DNA from: Sulfurimonadaceae bacterium
GTDB taxonomy: Bacteria > Campylobacterota > Campylobacteria > Campylobacterales > Sulfurimonadaceae
Assembly (NCBI GenBank): GCA_028683835.1
Contig: JAQUHB010000016.1
Coordinates: 18,333-62,050 of the forward strand
Length of the DNA: 43,718 nt
Direction: 5' to 3'
Below are positions 1 to 8,179 of the stretch, piece by piece. Within the stretch, counting starts at the first letter, position 1. Each line of letters starts with the position of its first letter. The translations under genes and the position numbers were made by a program. The notes under the pieces are model-generated. The model was not told the DNA's origin, ran no database searches, and saw only the letters and a program-made list of their open reading frames with translations.

Positions 1-127
1 TAGCAACGCTCAGTGTGTTGTCTATATCTGTATCATTGCTGAGTACGCCATGAGCCGCGTCTACTATAAGGGTTGTATCCTCGTTGGTGTTGGAGCTATC
101 AGGTTGAAGGACGCTTGGATCATCTAT
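1..127. repeat. Adhesin repeat unit, copy B (partial, 324-bp period)
   Basis: Bases 1-127 are identical to 325-451, an offset of 324 bp or 108 codons. They encode the start of successive adhesin repeats, including an Asp-Asp-Pro-Ser-Val-Leu-Gln-Pro stretch. The array continues beyond the left edge. Confidence 0.95.
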
Positions 128-976
128 CGGGTTGATTGTAATAGTAAGATCTGCCGTTGCACCTGTGTTGGTTGTATAGCTTACAACCGGAACAGCTCCG
201 TCATAGTTTGCTGCTGGAGTAAATGTATATGAACCATTCCCATTGAGCTGAATGGTACCGACATTGAGGATCGTTGCAGTATCAGCTGCGTTATAAACGG
301 TAGTATCTCCGGCAACTTTAAATGTAGCAACGCTCAGTGTGTTGTCTATATCTGTATCATTGCTGAGTACGCCATGAGCCGCGTCTACTATAAGGGTTGT
401 ATCCTCGTTGGTGTTGGAGCTATCAGGTTGAAGGACGCTTGGATCATCTATTATCCGTATTGGAATTCCATTATTATCTACTTTTGTTCCTAGATTATTA
501 AAAGTTGCATCGCGTAAAGTACTATTTACATCAACAGCATTTCCACTGCGCAAAACAAATACATCTTCTGTCGAATGGCTTTTTATTTGATGATTTCCTG
601 CTGCTGTTTCTTCACTGACCATATCGTCTTGTTTATTTTTAGTACCATCCGTAACAGTATCCTCTTTAGTTAAAACACCGGCATTCCAAGCTGCTAATAC
701 ACTCTCTTTTGCAATGACATCACCAACTGTACTTGCATCTTGAACAAGTGAAGCATCAAAAAGCTGCTCTTGTAAACCATTTAAAGTTATAACATGATTG
801 TGATCCGTCACCATTGTAATTTTTATAAATGCCGAAGCTGGGTTATTCGTATCACCAAAAATAATTTTATTTTCAGTAATCCTATCGCCAACTTTCAATT
901 CAATTACGTTGCCGTGTGAATCCCTCTCAAAAAATTTACCGACAATGCTTTGTACAATTCCAATAGGTGTTTTCAT
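1..976 (-). CDS. Giant repeat adhesin, N-terminal part (LapA-like, partial)
   Basis: The gene reads leftward from an ATG at 976-974 and stays open to the window edge, giving about 325 residues of a much longer protein. Residues 1 to about 110 are a compact non-repetitive region like the retention module of LapA-type adhesins. A Thr-Ala-Ala-Gly site follows at residues 124-127, the same tetrapeptide that the periplasmic protease LapG cuts in Pseudomonas LapA. From about residue 170 there are VCBS/cadherin-like repeats of 108 residues, rich in Asp, Asn and Thr. There is no Sec signal peptide, as expected for a type I substrate with a C-terminal secretion signal, which would lie outside the window. 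It is the last visible gene of the type I secretion operon. The inferred role is surface adhesion or biofilm formation; the ligand is unknown. The adhesin assignment is strong and the LapA-type release mechanism is inferred. Confidence 0.85.
   Translation of the reverse strand, partial: MKTPIGIVQSIVGKFFERDSHGNVIELKVGDRITENKIIFGDTNNPASAFIKITMVTDHNHVITLNGLQEQLFDASLVQDASTVGDVIAKESVLAAWNAGVLTKEDTVTDGTKNKQDDMVSEETAAGNHQIKSHSTEDVFVLRSGNAVDVNSTLRDATFNNLGTKVDNNGIPIRIIDDPSVLQPDSSNTNEDTTLIVDAAHGVLSNDTDIDNTLSVATFKVAGDTTVYNAADTATILNVGTIQLNGNGSYTFTPAANYDGAVPVVSYTTNTGATADLTITINPIDDPSVLQPDSSNTNEDTTLIVDAAHGVLSNDTDIDNTLSVA
325..451. repeat. Adhesin repeat unit, copy A (324-bp period)
   Basis: This is the first copy in reading direction, identical base for base to 1-127. 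The flanking sequence diverges at 452 because the first repeat joins the unique N-terminal region there. Confidence 0.95.
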
Positions 977-1045
977 GATATGGCCTTTTAGGTGTTGATA
1001 ATTTCAATTAAGGTAGTAGTATAGAGAAAAAACGAAAAAATTGCT

Positions 1046-1063
1046 ATTGTCCACATGGACAAT
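1046..1063. promoter_or_regulatory. 8-bp inverted repeat between regulator and adhesin gene
   Basis: ATTGTCCA-CA-TGGACAAT is a perfect 8-bp inverted repeat with a 2-bp centre. It lies 11 bp past the regulator stop and 69 bp before the adhesin start. Read on the minus strand it is followed by a T-rich run, so it could be a weak intrinsic terminator separating transporter and adhesin transcription. Its compact symmetry also fits an operator for the adjacent LuxR-type dimer. The sequence does not decide between the two. Confidence 0.5.
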
Positions 1064-1074
1064 ACTTCAAAAAA

Positions 1075-1662
1075 TTATCTTAGTAATAAAGCCAGAGAAA
1101 GGCGATCTTTAACATTTAGCTTAGAATAGATATGTTTTGCATGTTCTTTTATTGTTCGTGGTGTGATATCAAGTTGTTCTGCTATACTGTTATAGGTAAG
1201 GCCCTCTTTCAATAGAGATGCGACTTCACGTTCCCTATCACTGAGTTTTTCTAAATTTACCTTTTGTTTTCTCTCTGATTTTTCATTGATTTGTAAAATC
1301 AGTTTTGTTGTAAACTCTGGATATAACCAAACCATTCCCTCTTCTATCGCATTGATAGCAGAAATCAGAAAGTGCTCTCTCATCAAGGCATTGCCATAAC
1401 CCATGGCACCAAGCATCAAAAGATTTTTAGCAGTTTCAAAATCAGGAACACGATGTAACACCAAAACTCTATTATCATTAGTATTTAATTTATGTAACAC
1501 ATCTTTACATGTAGGCTTACATGCAGAATAGTTGATCACTATCAAACTAGAGTTTATCTTATATAAATCCTCTAGCTCGTAGACAATGTGGCATTCACTA
1601 GCGATGCTCTGCTTCCAATAATCAAGAAGATTAATATCATCACTAAAGAGTACTATTTTCAT
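1075..1662 (-). CDS. LuxR/NarL-type regulator with a degenerate receiver domain
   Basis: This is a 195-residue DNA-binding protein. Residues 1 to about 115 resemble a response-regulator receiver: the acidic pair Asp8-Asp9 is kept, but the phospho-acceptor position in the strand Leu-Ile-Val-Ile is Asn44, and no conserved Lys is seen near Gly-Tyr-Gly. It is therefore probably not controlled by classical phosphorylation. Residues about 132-190 form a clear LuxR-type helix-turn-helix with the LSDREREVASLL and TPRTIKEHAKHIYSKL motifs. It starts 2 bp after the HlyD-like gene ends, so it is co-transcribed with the exporter, and it directly precedes the adhesin gene. It probably controls that gene or the operon; whether it activates or represses is not visible. 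Confidence 0.85.
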   Translation of the reverse strand: MKIVLFSDDINLLDYWKQSIASECHIVYELEDLYKINSSLIVINYSACKPTCKDVLHKLNTNDNRVLVLHRVPDFETAKNLLMLGAMGYGNALMREHFLISAINAIEEGMVWLYPEFTTKLILQINEKSERKQKVNLEKLSDREREVASLLKEGLTYNSIAEQLDITPRTIKEHAKHIYSKLNVKDRLSLALLLR

Positions 1663-1664
1663 TA

Positions 1665-3002
1665 TTATCTCTCTGTAAACATATATTGCTTCGTTTTCAA
1701 TATAGGTTTGAGGATATAGTCTAAAACTGATTTTTTACCAGTAATAATATCCACACTTGTTGTCATTCCAGGAATAATTCTTAGATGTTTGCCGAGATGG
1801 TTAATATAATTTTTATCTGTTTGGATGCGAACTGTATAAAAAGTATTTCCTTTCTCATCTTTGATACTATCTGGACTTATCAGTACGACTTTACCTTGAA
1901 GGCCACCATAGATAGAAAAATCATACGCGGTAAACTTTACAATCGCTTTTTGTCCATAATAGATAAATGCGATATCTGCAGGTTTAATCTTCACTTCTAC
2001 TAAAAGTGCTTGACCGCTTGGTACTACTTCGACGATATTATCTCCAGGCTTGATAACTCCACCGACTGTATGTACGTAGAGTTTTTGCACAATCCCTTTC
2101 ATCGGAGAACGTACAAGTGTGCGATCAACTTGATCTTGGAGTGCGGTTGAGTTTGCATTCGTACCGCGAAAATCGGACACTGCTTCATTAAGTTTAGTTT
2201 TCGCATCGCTTCGAAAGAGATATGTTGCTTCATTCATGTTACTTTGAACTTCTTTTATGGCCGCTTCAAGACGTGGAATATCGATAGTCGCACTTGCATA
2301 GTCTTGAGATATTTGATTCGCTTCACGCTGCAACTTTAAAAAATCTACTTTTGAACGTACACCCTTTAAGACCATCGGTTCAGTCATTTTAACCTCTTCT
2401 TGAATCATATTGAGAGAATTTTTAAGATGATCTTTTTTCATCTTTGCATCTGCAAGCTGATTTTTACTCTGTTCGAGTTTTTCCCCTAAAGAGCTGAGTT
2501 TGGAACGCAGTTGTTCTTTATTTGTCTGAAAGAGACTTCTTTCATTAGCAACAAGTTCAGGAACCGTTTTGAGAAGCTCTGGACTTGGATTAAATTCTCC
2601 TCCGCTTGCTTCAGCTTTTAGACGAGCAATTTTTGCATCAAGAGAATCTCCTTTTATAGCATTAGTACTGTAATTAGATTGTGATTTTTCATTGCTGATT
2701 TTCACAAGTATCTGATCCTTTTTGACTTCATCACCCTCATTGACAAAAATTTTCTCGACAATTCCCCCTTCAAGGTTTTGTATCATCTGATTTTCACCGC
2801 TTGGGATAATATCTCCATTACCTCTTGCAATCTCATCGATCTGCGTGAAAGACGCCCAGATAATAAACACAAAAACGGTTCCAATCCAAAAGAAAAGAAT
2901 GATGCGAAGTCTTGTAGGCGTTACCTCAAGCATAGCGGCACTCAGGCTGTTCATAAACTCATAATCTTTAGGAGAAAGTTTTTTCTTTGGATCTTTATCC
3001 AT
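1665..3002 (-). CDS. Type I secretion membrane-fusion protein (HlyD/LapC-like)
   Basis: This is a 445-residue periplasmic adaptor that links the inner-membrane ABC transporter to the TolC-like outer-membrane channel. A short cytoplasmic N-terminus is followed by one membrane helix at about residues 33-53. Next come a first biotinyl-lipoyl half with GGIVEKIFVNEGDEV, a long coiled-coil hairpin (about 120-290), the second lipoyl half (VRSPMKGIVQKL) and a C-terminal beta domain. This is the standard order for the HlyD family of RTX and adhesin exporters. Its start overlaps the end of the ABC gene by 8 bp (ATGGATAA), indicating translational coupling. The family assignment is firm. Confidence 0.93.
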   Translation of the reverse strand: MDKDPKKKLSPKDYEFMNSLSAAMLEVTPTRLRIILFFWIGTVFVFIIWASFTQIDEIARGNGDIIPSGENQMIQNLEGGIVEKIFVNEGDEVKKDQILVKISNEKSQSNYSTNAIKGDSLDAKIARLKAEASGGEFNPSPELLKTVPELVANERSLFQTNKEQLRSKLSSLGEKLEQSKNQLADAKMKKDHLKNSLNMIQEEVKMTEPMVLKGVRSKVDFLKLQREANQISQDYASATIDIPRLEAAIKEVQSNMNEATYLFRSDAKTKLNEAVSDFRGTNANSTALQDQVDRTLVRSPMKGIVQKLYVHTVGGVIKPGDNIVEVVPSGQALLVEVKIKPADIAFIYYGQKAIVKFTAYDFSIYGGLQGKVVLISPDSIKDEKGNTFYTVRIQTDKNYINHLGKHLRIIPGMTTSVDIITGKKSVLDYILKPILKTKQYMFTER

Positions 3003-5151
3003 TCAATCCTCCTTGAAGTTTTTCAATAACAAACTTTTTCTCACCGTCTAATACTAATTTCGATTGGTGCATTACCATAACCCTATCTGCAAGGTCTAAA
3101 AGGGAAAGTTTTTGTGTTATCAAGATAAATGTCTTATCTTTAAATTCTTCATGTAAATTTGCGAGAAGTCTTGTTTCTGTTGTTTGATCCATTGCATTAC
3201 TTGGTTCATCCATAAGCATGATTGTCGAGTTTTGCATCAATGCTCTGGCAATTCCGACACTCTGTTTTTGTCCACCGGAAAGGCCCATACCACGCTCACC
3301 TACAGGCATATCATACCCTCTTGGATGTGTATGTATGAACTCTTCCGCAGTACTTATCTTCGCCGCTCGTAAAATATCTGCATCATTTGGATGACGCTCT
3401 GATGAAACAATATTGTCTTTGATCGTTCCACGGAAAAGATGAATATCTTGCGGAACATATCCAATGTACTTTCTAAGATCTGCCGGATCAAGTTGTGATA
3501 TATCTATGCCATCTATCAAAATAGCACCGCTATCAGGTTCATACAGCTTCAAAATAAGCTTAGCGATCGTACTTTTACCAGAACCAATACGCCCGATAAT
3601 AGCTACTTTCTCACCAGAATTGATAACGAAGCTGACATTGTCCAAAGCTGGTATTTCAGAGTCCGGGTATTTAAAGCTTACATTTTGAAATTCGATTTTA
3701 CCATTCATTTGAGGAAGCTGTAAAAACTGCTTTGCAGCTGGGCGTTCAGAGGGCTTTGAAATAATGTCATTTAAGTTCTTATAGGCAGTTCTTGCATCTG
3801 AATAGTTTGTAATAAGTGCCGCAGCCTGCCCGATAGGTGCGACTGTTCTTGATGTAAGAATCACAACACCGATAAGACCACCCATCGTCAGTTCAAAATT
3901 TTTGATAAGATAGACTCCAACTACTACGATAAATACAGTATTGAGTTGGATAAATAGATTTGTGATTGTCGGGATAGACGAAGAAAGTAACCTTGACTTA
4001 AGATTTTTTACGGCTATCTCGCCTGTCGCTTCCTCCCACTCCCATTGACGTTTTCCAAGCATTCTCATCACTTTTACCGTTTCGATATTTTGGAGTGTTT
4101 CGATCAAGATACCATTTTTCTTCGCACTTGCTTCGTAAGAGCTTTCAATACTTTCTTGAAGTGGTTTTTTTATAAAAAAAGCATATGCCAACATCAGCAC
4201 CATCGTAAAGATAGGAATAAAAACGAGCACTCCGCCTATGTAATAAATTACTGCTAAAAATATAATGGCAAAAGGGAGATCGATAACTGCTGTCATAGTG
4301 GCTGTCGTAAAAAATGAACGAACAGATTCAAAATCTTTCAATGTACTTGCAAATGAACCCACTGAACGAGGATGTTCAGAAAGCTTGAGATCTTGAACTT
4401 TCTCAAAAATGATAGAAGACATAATAATATCGCTCTTTTTACCAGCGAGTTCAAGCATGTAAGAACGTGTGAATTTTAAAAATGAATCCAAAAGATAAAC
4501 AAATACGATACCCAAAGTAAAGACCAAAAGTGTTTCCTCTGCATTATTTGGAATAACTCTGTCATACACATTCATCGTAAAAAGAGGAGTTGCCAAAACA
4601 AAAATATTTATAAGAAGCGATGCCCAAAGCACATCTTTGTAGATACTTCCAGAGAGTTTTAGTGTGCTCCAAAACCAATCTTTTTGTCTTATCTTGATCG
4701 TATTTGAACTTTGTGTATCATACTGAAACTCTTTTTTTATCAAGAATCCAAATCCCAGATATTCAGCTTCAAGATCTACTGAACGCACCCAAGCTTCAAG
4801 TCCATCTCCTTCTGGATATATAATTTTTGCTTCTGTTTTATCTTCTGAAAATTTTTCTAAAATACAAGCATTGTCATTACTTAAAAGTAAAATCATAGGA
4901 AGCTGAAGTTGAAGGATATCACTTATCTTCCGTTCAACCAGAGTGGTTTTAAGCCCAGCACGTCCTGCTGCTCTAGAAAAAAGTGATTTTGATTTTTCAA
5001 GAGAAAAAAGTTCTTTGTTTCCTTGAATATTATGTACAGGAAGCCCAGCCATCATAGCTTCTGCCGTAAAAGGCTTGTGAAAAAGTTTCGTATAAAGTAC
5101 TAAAGTTTGTAATAATGCGTCTTGCCTGACGACAGTGGTTTGTTCACTCAT
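2995..5151 (-). CDS. Type I secretion ABC transporter (LapB-like)
   Basis: This is a 718-residue fused permease-ATPase that energises adhesin export. Residues 1 to about 135 form a C39-peptidase-like domain without the catalytic Cys, so it is a docking domain rather than a protease, as in LapB and HlyB. Six membrane helices span about 165-440. The ATPase has Walker A GRIGSGKST, signature LSGGQKQ and Walker B IMLMDEPSNAMD with the catalytic Glu. The H-loop His of the usual ITH motif is Gln680 here (ILITQKLSLL), which is unusual. The gene lies between the OmpA-like and HlyD-like genes. The substrate is inferred to be the adjacent giant adhesin. Confidence 0.93.
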   Translation of the reverse strand: MSEQTTVVRQDALLQTLVLYTKLFHKPFTAEAMMAGLPVHNIQGNKELFSLEKSKSLFSRAAGRAGLKTTLVERKISDILQLQLPMILLLSNDNACILEKFSEDKTEAKIIYPEGDGLEAWVRSVDLEAEYLGFGFLIKKEFQYDTQSSNTIKIRQKDWFWSTLKLSGSIYKDVLWASLLINIFVLATPLFTMNVYDRVIPNNAEETLLVFTLGIVFVYLLDSFLKFTRSYMLELAGKKSDIIMSSIIFEKVQDLKLSEHPRSVGSFASTLKDFESVRSFFTTATMTAVIDLPFAIIFLAVIYYIGGVLVFIPIFTMVLMLAYAFFIKKPLQESIESSYEASAKKNGILIETLQNIETVKVMRMLGKRQWEWEEATGEIAVKNLKSRLLSSSIPTITNLFIQLNTVFIVVVGVYLIKNFELTMGGLIGVVILTSRTVAPIGQAAALITNYSDARTAYKNLNDIISKPSERPAAKQFLQLPQMNGKIEFQNVSFKYPDSEIPALDNVSFVINSGEKVAIIGRIGSGKSTIAKLILKLYEPDSGAILIDGIDISQLDPADLRKYIGYVPQDIHLFRGTIKDNIVSSERHPNDADILRAAKISTAEEFIHTHPRGYDMPVGERGMGLSGGQKQSVGIARALMQNSTIMLMDEPSNAMDQTTETRLLANLHEEFKDKTFILITQKLSLLDLADRVMVMHQSKLVLDGEKKFVIEKLQGGLNG

Positions 5152-5170
5152 GTGGTACCTTGTATTAATA

Positions 5171-5206
5171 TTTACATGTAAAAATTTACTTCATCCTACA
5201 TGTAAA
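5171..5206. repeat. Paired TTTACATGTA palindromes in the ompA-lapB gap
   Basis: The exact word TTACATGTAA (5172-5181) and a second TACATGTAA (5197-5205) face each other across 16 bp. The arms 5171-5180 and 5197-5206 are 10-bp perfect inverted repeats, so operon mRNA could form a hairpin between the OmpA-like and ABC genes. There is no run of T directly after it on the minus strand, so attenuation, mRNA processing or protein binding is more likely than full termination. Confidence 0.6.
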
Positions 5207-5211
5207 CTTTT

Positions 5212-6348
5212 TTAGTATAAAAGTTTTGCTTCAATACGGCGATTAGCTTCTCGTCCTGAAGCATACGTATCGTCGGCGATAGGGTCAAGTTCACCACGTC
5301 CATCGCTTGTAATTCTCGAAGCTTCTACACCTTCATGGATTAATGCAGTTTTTACAGACATTGCTCTTGCTTGAGAAAGTTTCATATTAGCATCATATGA
5401 CCCAATACTATCAGTGTGACCTATTATTTGTACTTTATACATTGGATTTTTTTTCAAAAAATCTGCAAATGAAACCACTTTTGGATAAGACTCTTTTGAT
5501 ATCTCACTCGAATTTGTTGCAAAATTAAGAGATAAGTTTTGAGTAATTGGGCAACCATTCACATCAACAACAGAATTTTTTGGAGTGTTTGGACATTTAT
5601 CGAGAGAATCAGGAGTACCATCTCCGTCGCTATCATTTATCACGACGCTTGAGACGATTGGTGCGACGACAATAGTGCATCCTTCTTTATCGACCTTTAC
5701 ACCTTTTGGAGTATCTGGACATTTATCATGAATATCTAAGACACCATCTCCATCACTATCTTTTTCTTCCGGATTTAAAATATACATCGTGACCATAACA
5801 CGATTAGAAAGATCCCGTCCTTCTGTAGTTGCATCGTTAAAAAACATATCTTTACCGCCTCTATACTCTACAACGGTCACATTTTTATCGATACCACCAT
5901 CAACAAGAGCATCTTGAATCTTTAAAGCATATTTTTTACTTTTTTCCATACTAGTTTTTGAATCTAAAGAGTAACGAAACCAGCGCTGTATTTTACTTGC
6001 ATAAGCGCGTGATTGAACTGATACTTCATTCATATCATCTGTTGGCTCATTCGTATGTCCTATAATTGTGACTAGAATTCTCTCACCTTTAGAGCTAGTT
6101 TCCTTAATGTTATTTATGATCTCTTTAAGATGAGTTTTATATTTTGAACTCAATGAATCTCCATCAAACCAAAGCATATCAAAACGTTTGATTTGTTTAA
6201 AATCTCCATCCATAAAAATATCAGGCTTAACATTAGCACTTACTTTTTGATCCATTAAGGGAGAATAACTATCATCATAAGTTCCAGCATATAAAGACAA
6301 AGAACAAACTAATGATAATAAGATTGGTTTTATAAGTAATTTTCTCAT
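5212..6348 (-). CDS. OmpA-family outer-membrane protein with TSP3 calcium repeats
   Basis: This is a 378-residue protein with a Sec signal peptide (residues 1 to about 21, ending near LYAG). Residues about 50-185 look like a first, divergent OmpA-like domain, with IIGHTNEP and a late GRDLSNRVMV. Two thrombospondin type 3 repeats follow (DSDGDGVLDIHDKCPDTP and DSDGDGTPDSLDKCPNTP), which bind calcium in known examples. A canonical OmpA peptidoglycan-binding domain ends the protein (IIGHTDSIGS; GREANRRIEAKL). It starts 4 bp after the tolC-like gene ends and precedes the ABC gene, so it is probably an accessory part of the secretion system that anchors the exporter or adhesin to the cell wall. 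That role is inferred from context. Confidence 0.88.
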   Translation of the reverse strand: MRKLLIKPILLSLVCSLSLYAGTYDDSYSPLMDQKVSANVKPDIFMDGDFKQIKRFDMLWFDGDSLSSKYKTHLKEIINNIKETSSKGERILVTIIGHTNEPTDDMNEVSVQSRAYASKIQRWFRYSLDSKTSMEKSKKYALKIQDALVDGGIDKNVTVVEYRGGKDMFFNDATTEGRDLSNRVMVTMYILNPEEKDSDGDGVLDIHDKCPDTPKGVKVDKEGCTIVVAPIVSSVVINDSDGDGTPDSLDKCPNTPKNSVVDVNGCPITQNLSLNFATNSSEISKESYPKVVSFADFLKKNPMYKVQIIGHTDSIGSYDANMKLSQARAMSVKTALIHEGVEASRITSDGRGELDPIADDTYASGREANRRIEAKLLY

Positions 6349-6352
6349 ACTA

Positions 6353-7897
6353 TCACTCCTTGCTTGATACTGTTTTTTGTGTATTTGAAGGTTGTTTTTG
6401 AATCTCTACCATTGTATTTGTATTACTTTCTTTTGCACTCTTCTTACAACCATCAGGCATAATATTGTCTTCATGCAAAGAGTTATCGCACAGATCAAGA
6501 TTATCAGGGACATTATCATGATCAACATCAAGTTTCGTAGGAACAATGTCTAAGATCTCTTTTGCTTCACTATTAGTATAAAGATTTACTTGTGATGTAT
6601 ATTTTGATTCGTCTCCCGTCACTGCCAAGACTAGAAGTCCCATCGCATCAAGAACTCTGTACTTTGCAAGAAGATAATCATATTCAGCCTTAATAATCTG
6701 AGAGCGAGCATTGATAACATCATTTTGAGATGAGAGAAGATCTAGTAACGATCTACGTCCTAAATCATACTCCTCTTTATAAAGCTCCAATGTTTTATCG
6801 CTAAACTTACTATATTCTCGTAGAGACTGAAGTTGTTTTCCAATATTTTCATACGCATTCCAAGAGAGATCCAACCCTTCAATAACTTGACGTTTAAGAT
6901 CTCTTTTAATCTCTATCTCTTGATCTATACTGCTGACACTTTTTTGTATATCTGCACTGTCTGCACCACCGCGGAAGAGATTGTATGTCAACACTAAACG
7001 TGCACGAAAACGATCATCTGGTTGATCAAAAGCATTGGTCTTTGACGCATCATTATAAAACTGACTTACCTCCATATCCACCTTTGGATAGTAGTCTTTT
7101 TTCTTTTGCTTCCAAAGAGCTTGAGCACCTTTAATGTTATAACGACTTACAAGCAGAGATGGATTGTGATCTACCGCATAAAGTGTTGCGCGTTCTTGAC
7201 TTTGTGGCATAGGAAAATCAAAGTTAGGACGCTGCATCTCGCTTGGCTCTGGCATACGGCCTAAAAGACGTTTGAAATTGTACTCGGTATCATGCGTATT
7301 TGTTTCCTGCACAATATAATTTGAATGAGCGAGTGCAAGTGATGATTCTACTTTCTTGACTTCAGAAGCAGTTGTAAGACCAGCATCATAAAGGTCTTTA
7401 ACTTTTTTATAAATATCATCATTGATCGATACATTCTCTTTTTCTGTTTTCAAAAGCTCATAAGAACGCATTACGTTTAAGTAAGCACTCGTCATCTTCA
7501 GCGCACTGTCATTTGATTTTTCTACATAGTTATAAGCCGCCGCTAATATTCTAGCTTGTTGGTAATCTACTTTATACATCGTTCCAAAACCGTCAAAAAG
7601 ATTTTGAGTCAACTGAAGTGATGTTTCGTAATTTGTATAATCAGTATTCACTACATGATCATACTGTTTCCCCGCATTATTCGTTCCTGCTGTAGCCCGT
7701 AAATCTATCGTTGGATAGTACTCTGATTCTGCGATATTGAGATCTTGCTGAGTTGCTCTATAGTTCTTGAGTCGTTCTTGGACTACTGGGTTTGTGTTTA
7801 ATACTTCAATAACACTCTCTTTAAGTGTTAAACCAAAAGCTGATACCGAAAATATACAGCTTATGGCTGCCAATGATAAAAAATACTTTTGTACCAT
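6353..7897 (-). CDS. TolC-like outer-membrane channel of type I secretion (LapE-like)
   Basis: This is a 514-residue outer-membrane efflux protein with a signal peptide (residues 1-22, ending FSVSAFG). Two OEP repeats are visible, starting around TLKESVIEVLNTNPVV and again around ATLYAVDHNPSLL, with the long helices and the GRRSLLDLLSSQNDVINAR motif typical of adhesin-exporting TolC proteins. After the barrel/tunnel part there is an extra tail from about residue 457 containing one thrombospondin type 3-like calcium motif (DVDHDNVPDNLDLCDN) and a polar end. This matches the motif in the OmpA-like protein next door. It is the first gene of the operon, with an extended -10 promoter upstream. Confidence 0.92.
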   Translation of the reverse strand: MVQKYFLSLAAISCIFSVSAFGLTLKESVIEVLNTNPVVQERLKNYRATQQDLNIAESEYYPTIDLRATAGTNNAGKQYDHVVNTDYTNYETSLQLTQNLFDGFGTMYKVDYQQARILAAAYNYVEKSNDSALKMTSAYLNVMRSYELLKTEKENVSINDDIYKKVKDLYDAGLTTASEVKKVESSLALAHSNYIVQETNTHDTEYNFKRLLGRMPEPSEMQRPNFDFPMPQSQERATLYAVDHNPSLLVSRYNIKGAQALWKQKKKDYYPKVDMEVSQFYNDASKTNAFDQPDDRFRARLVLTYNLFRGGADSADIQKSVSSIDQEIEIKRDLKRQVIEGLDLSWNAYENIGKQLQSLREYSKFSDKTLELYKEEYDLGRRSLLDLLSSQNDVINARSQIIKAEYDYLLAKYRVLDAMGLLVLAVTGDESKYTSQVNLYTNSEAKEILDIVPTKLDVDHDNVPDNLDLCDNSLHEDNIMPDGCKKSAKESNTNTMVEIQKQPSNTQKTVSSKE

Positions 7898-7934
7898 AAA
7901 CTTACCTTTTTTAGGATATGTAATTTAATGTGTG

Positions 7935-7943
7935 ATTCTACCA
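7935..7943 (-). promoter_or_regulatory. Extended -10 promoter for the type I secretion operon
   Basis: Read on the minus strand the site is TGGTAGAAT, an extended -10 box about 38 bp before the tolC-like ATG. A purine-rich ribosome site (AAAAAAGGTAAG) precedes the start codon. I see no good -35 box. The rest of the 282-bp gap to hisF is AT-rich without an ORF. Confidence 0.5.
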
Positions 7944-8142
7944 CATGATTTCTTGATTTATAGTTTCTTTTGTTATTATAAGTTATATATGACACACTAA
8001 TTTGAATTTCTCTTATATATCAGATGAAAGTATCCAATATTTTATCATCTATATTGCCACTTTACTCAAGACTTTCATATATCTTTCTCTTATATAAAAA
8101 TCAGAAACTCATTCTTTATATCTATCATAAGATAAATATGGC

Positions 8143-8164
8143 TAGAATTGCGTAACTATATAAT
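8143..8164 (+). promoter_or_regulatory. Candidate -10 boxes for the hisF operon
   Basis: Two boxes lie just upstream of hisF: TAGAAT at 8143-8148 and TATAAT at 8159-8164. The second would leave only about 9 nt of leader before the ATG at 8180, so the first fits better with the purine-rich ribosome site at about 8167-8173. Confidence 0.45.
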
Positions 8165-8179
8165 ATAAGAAAGCCTTCT

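Noticed and set aside
50-232. Short plus-strand ORF at the left end
   Set aside because: It is the antisense shadow of the adhesin repeats, which read through on the minus strand.
1-976. Adhesin repeats as a CRISPR array
   Set aside because: The repeats are 324 bp, in frame and coding; there are no short spacers.
8005-8110. Two loosely similar CTCTTATATA stretches in the tolC-hisF gap
   Set aside because: They are low-complexity AT-rich DNA with imperfect similarity; no symmetric or spaced pattern supports an operator.
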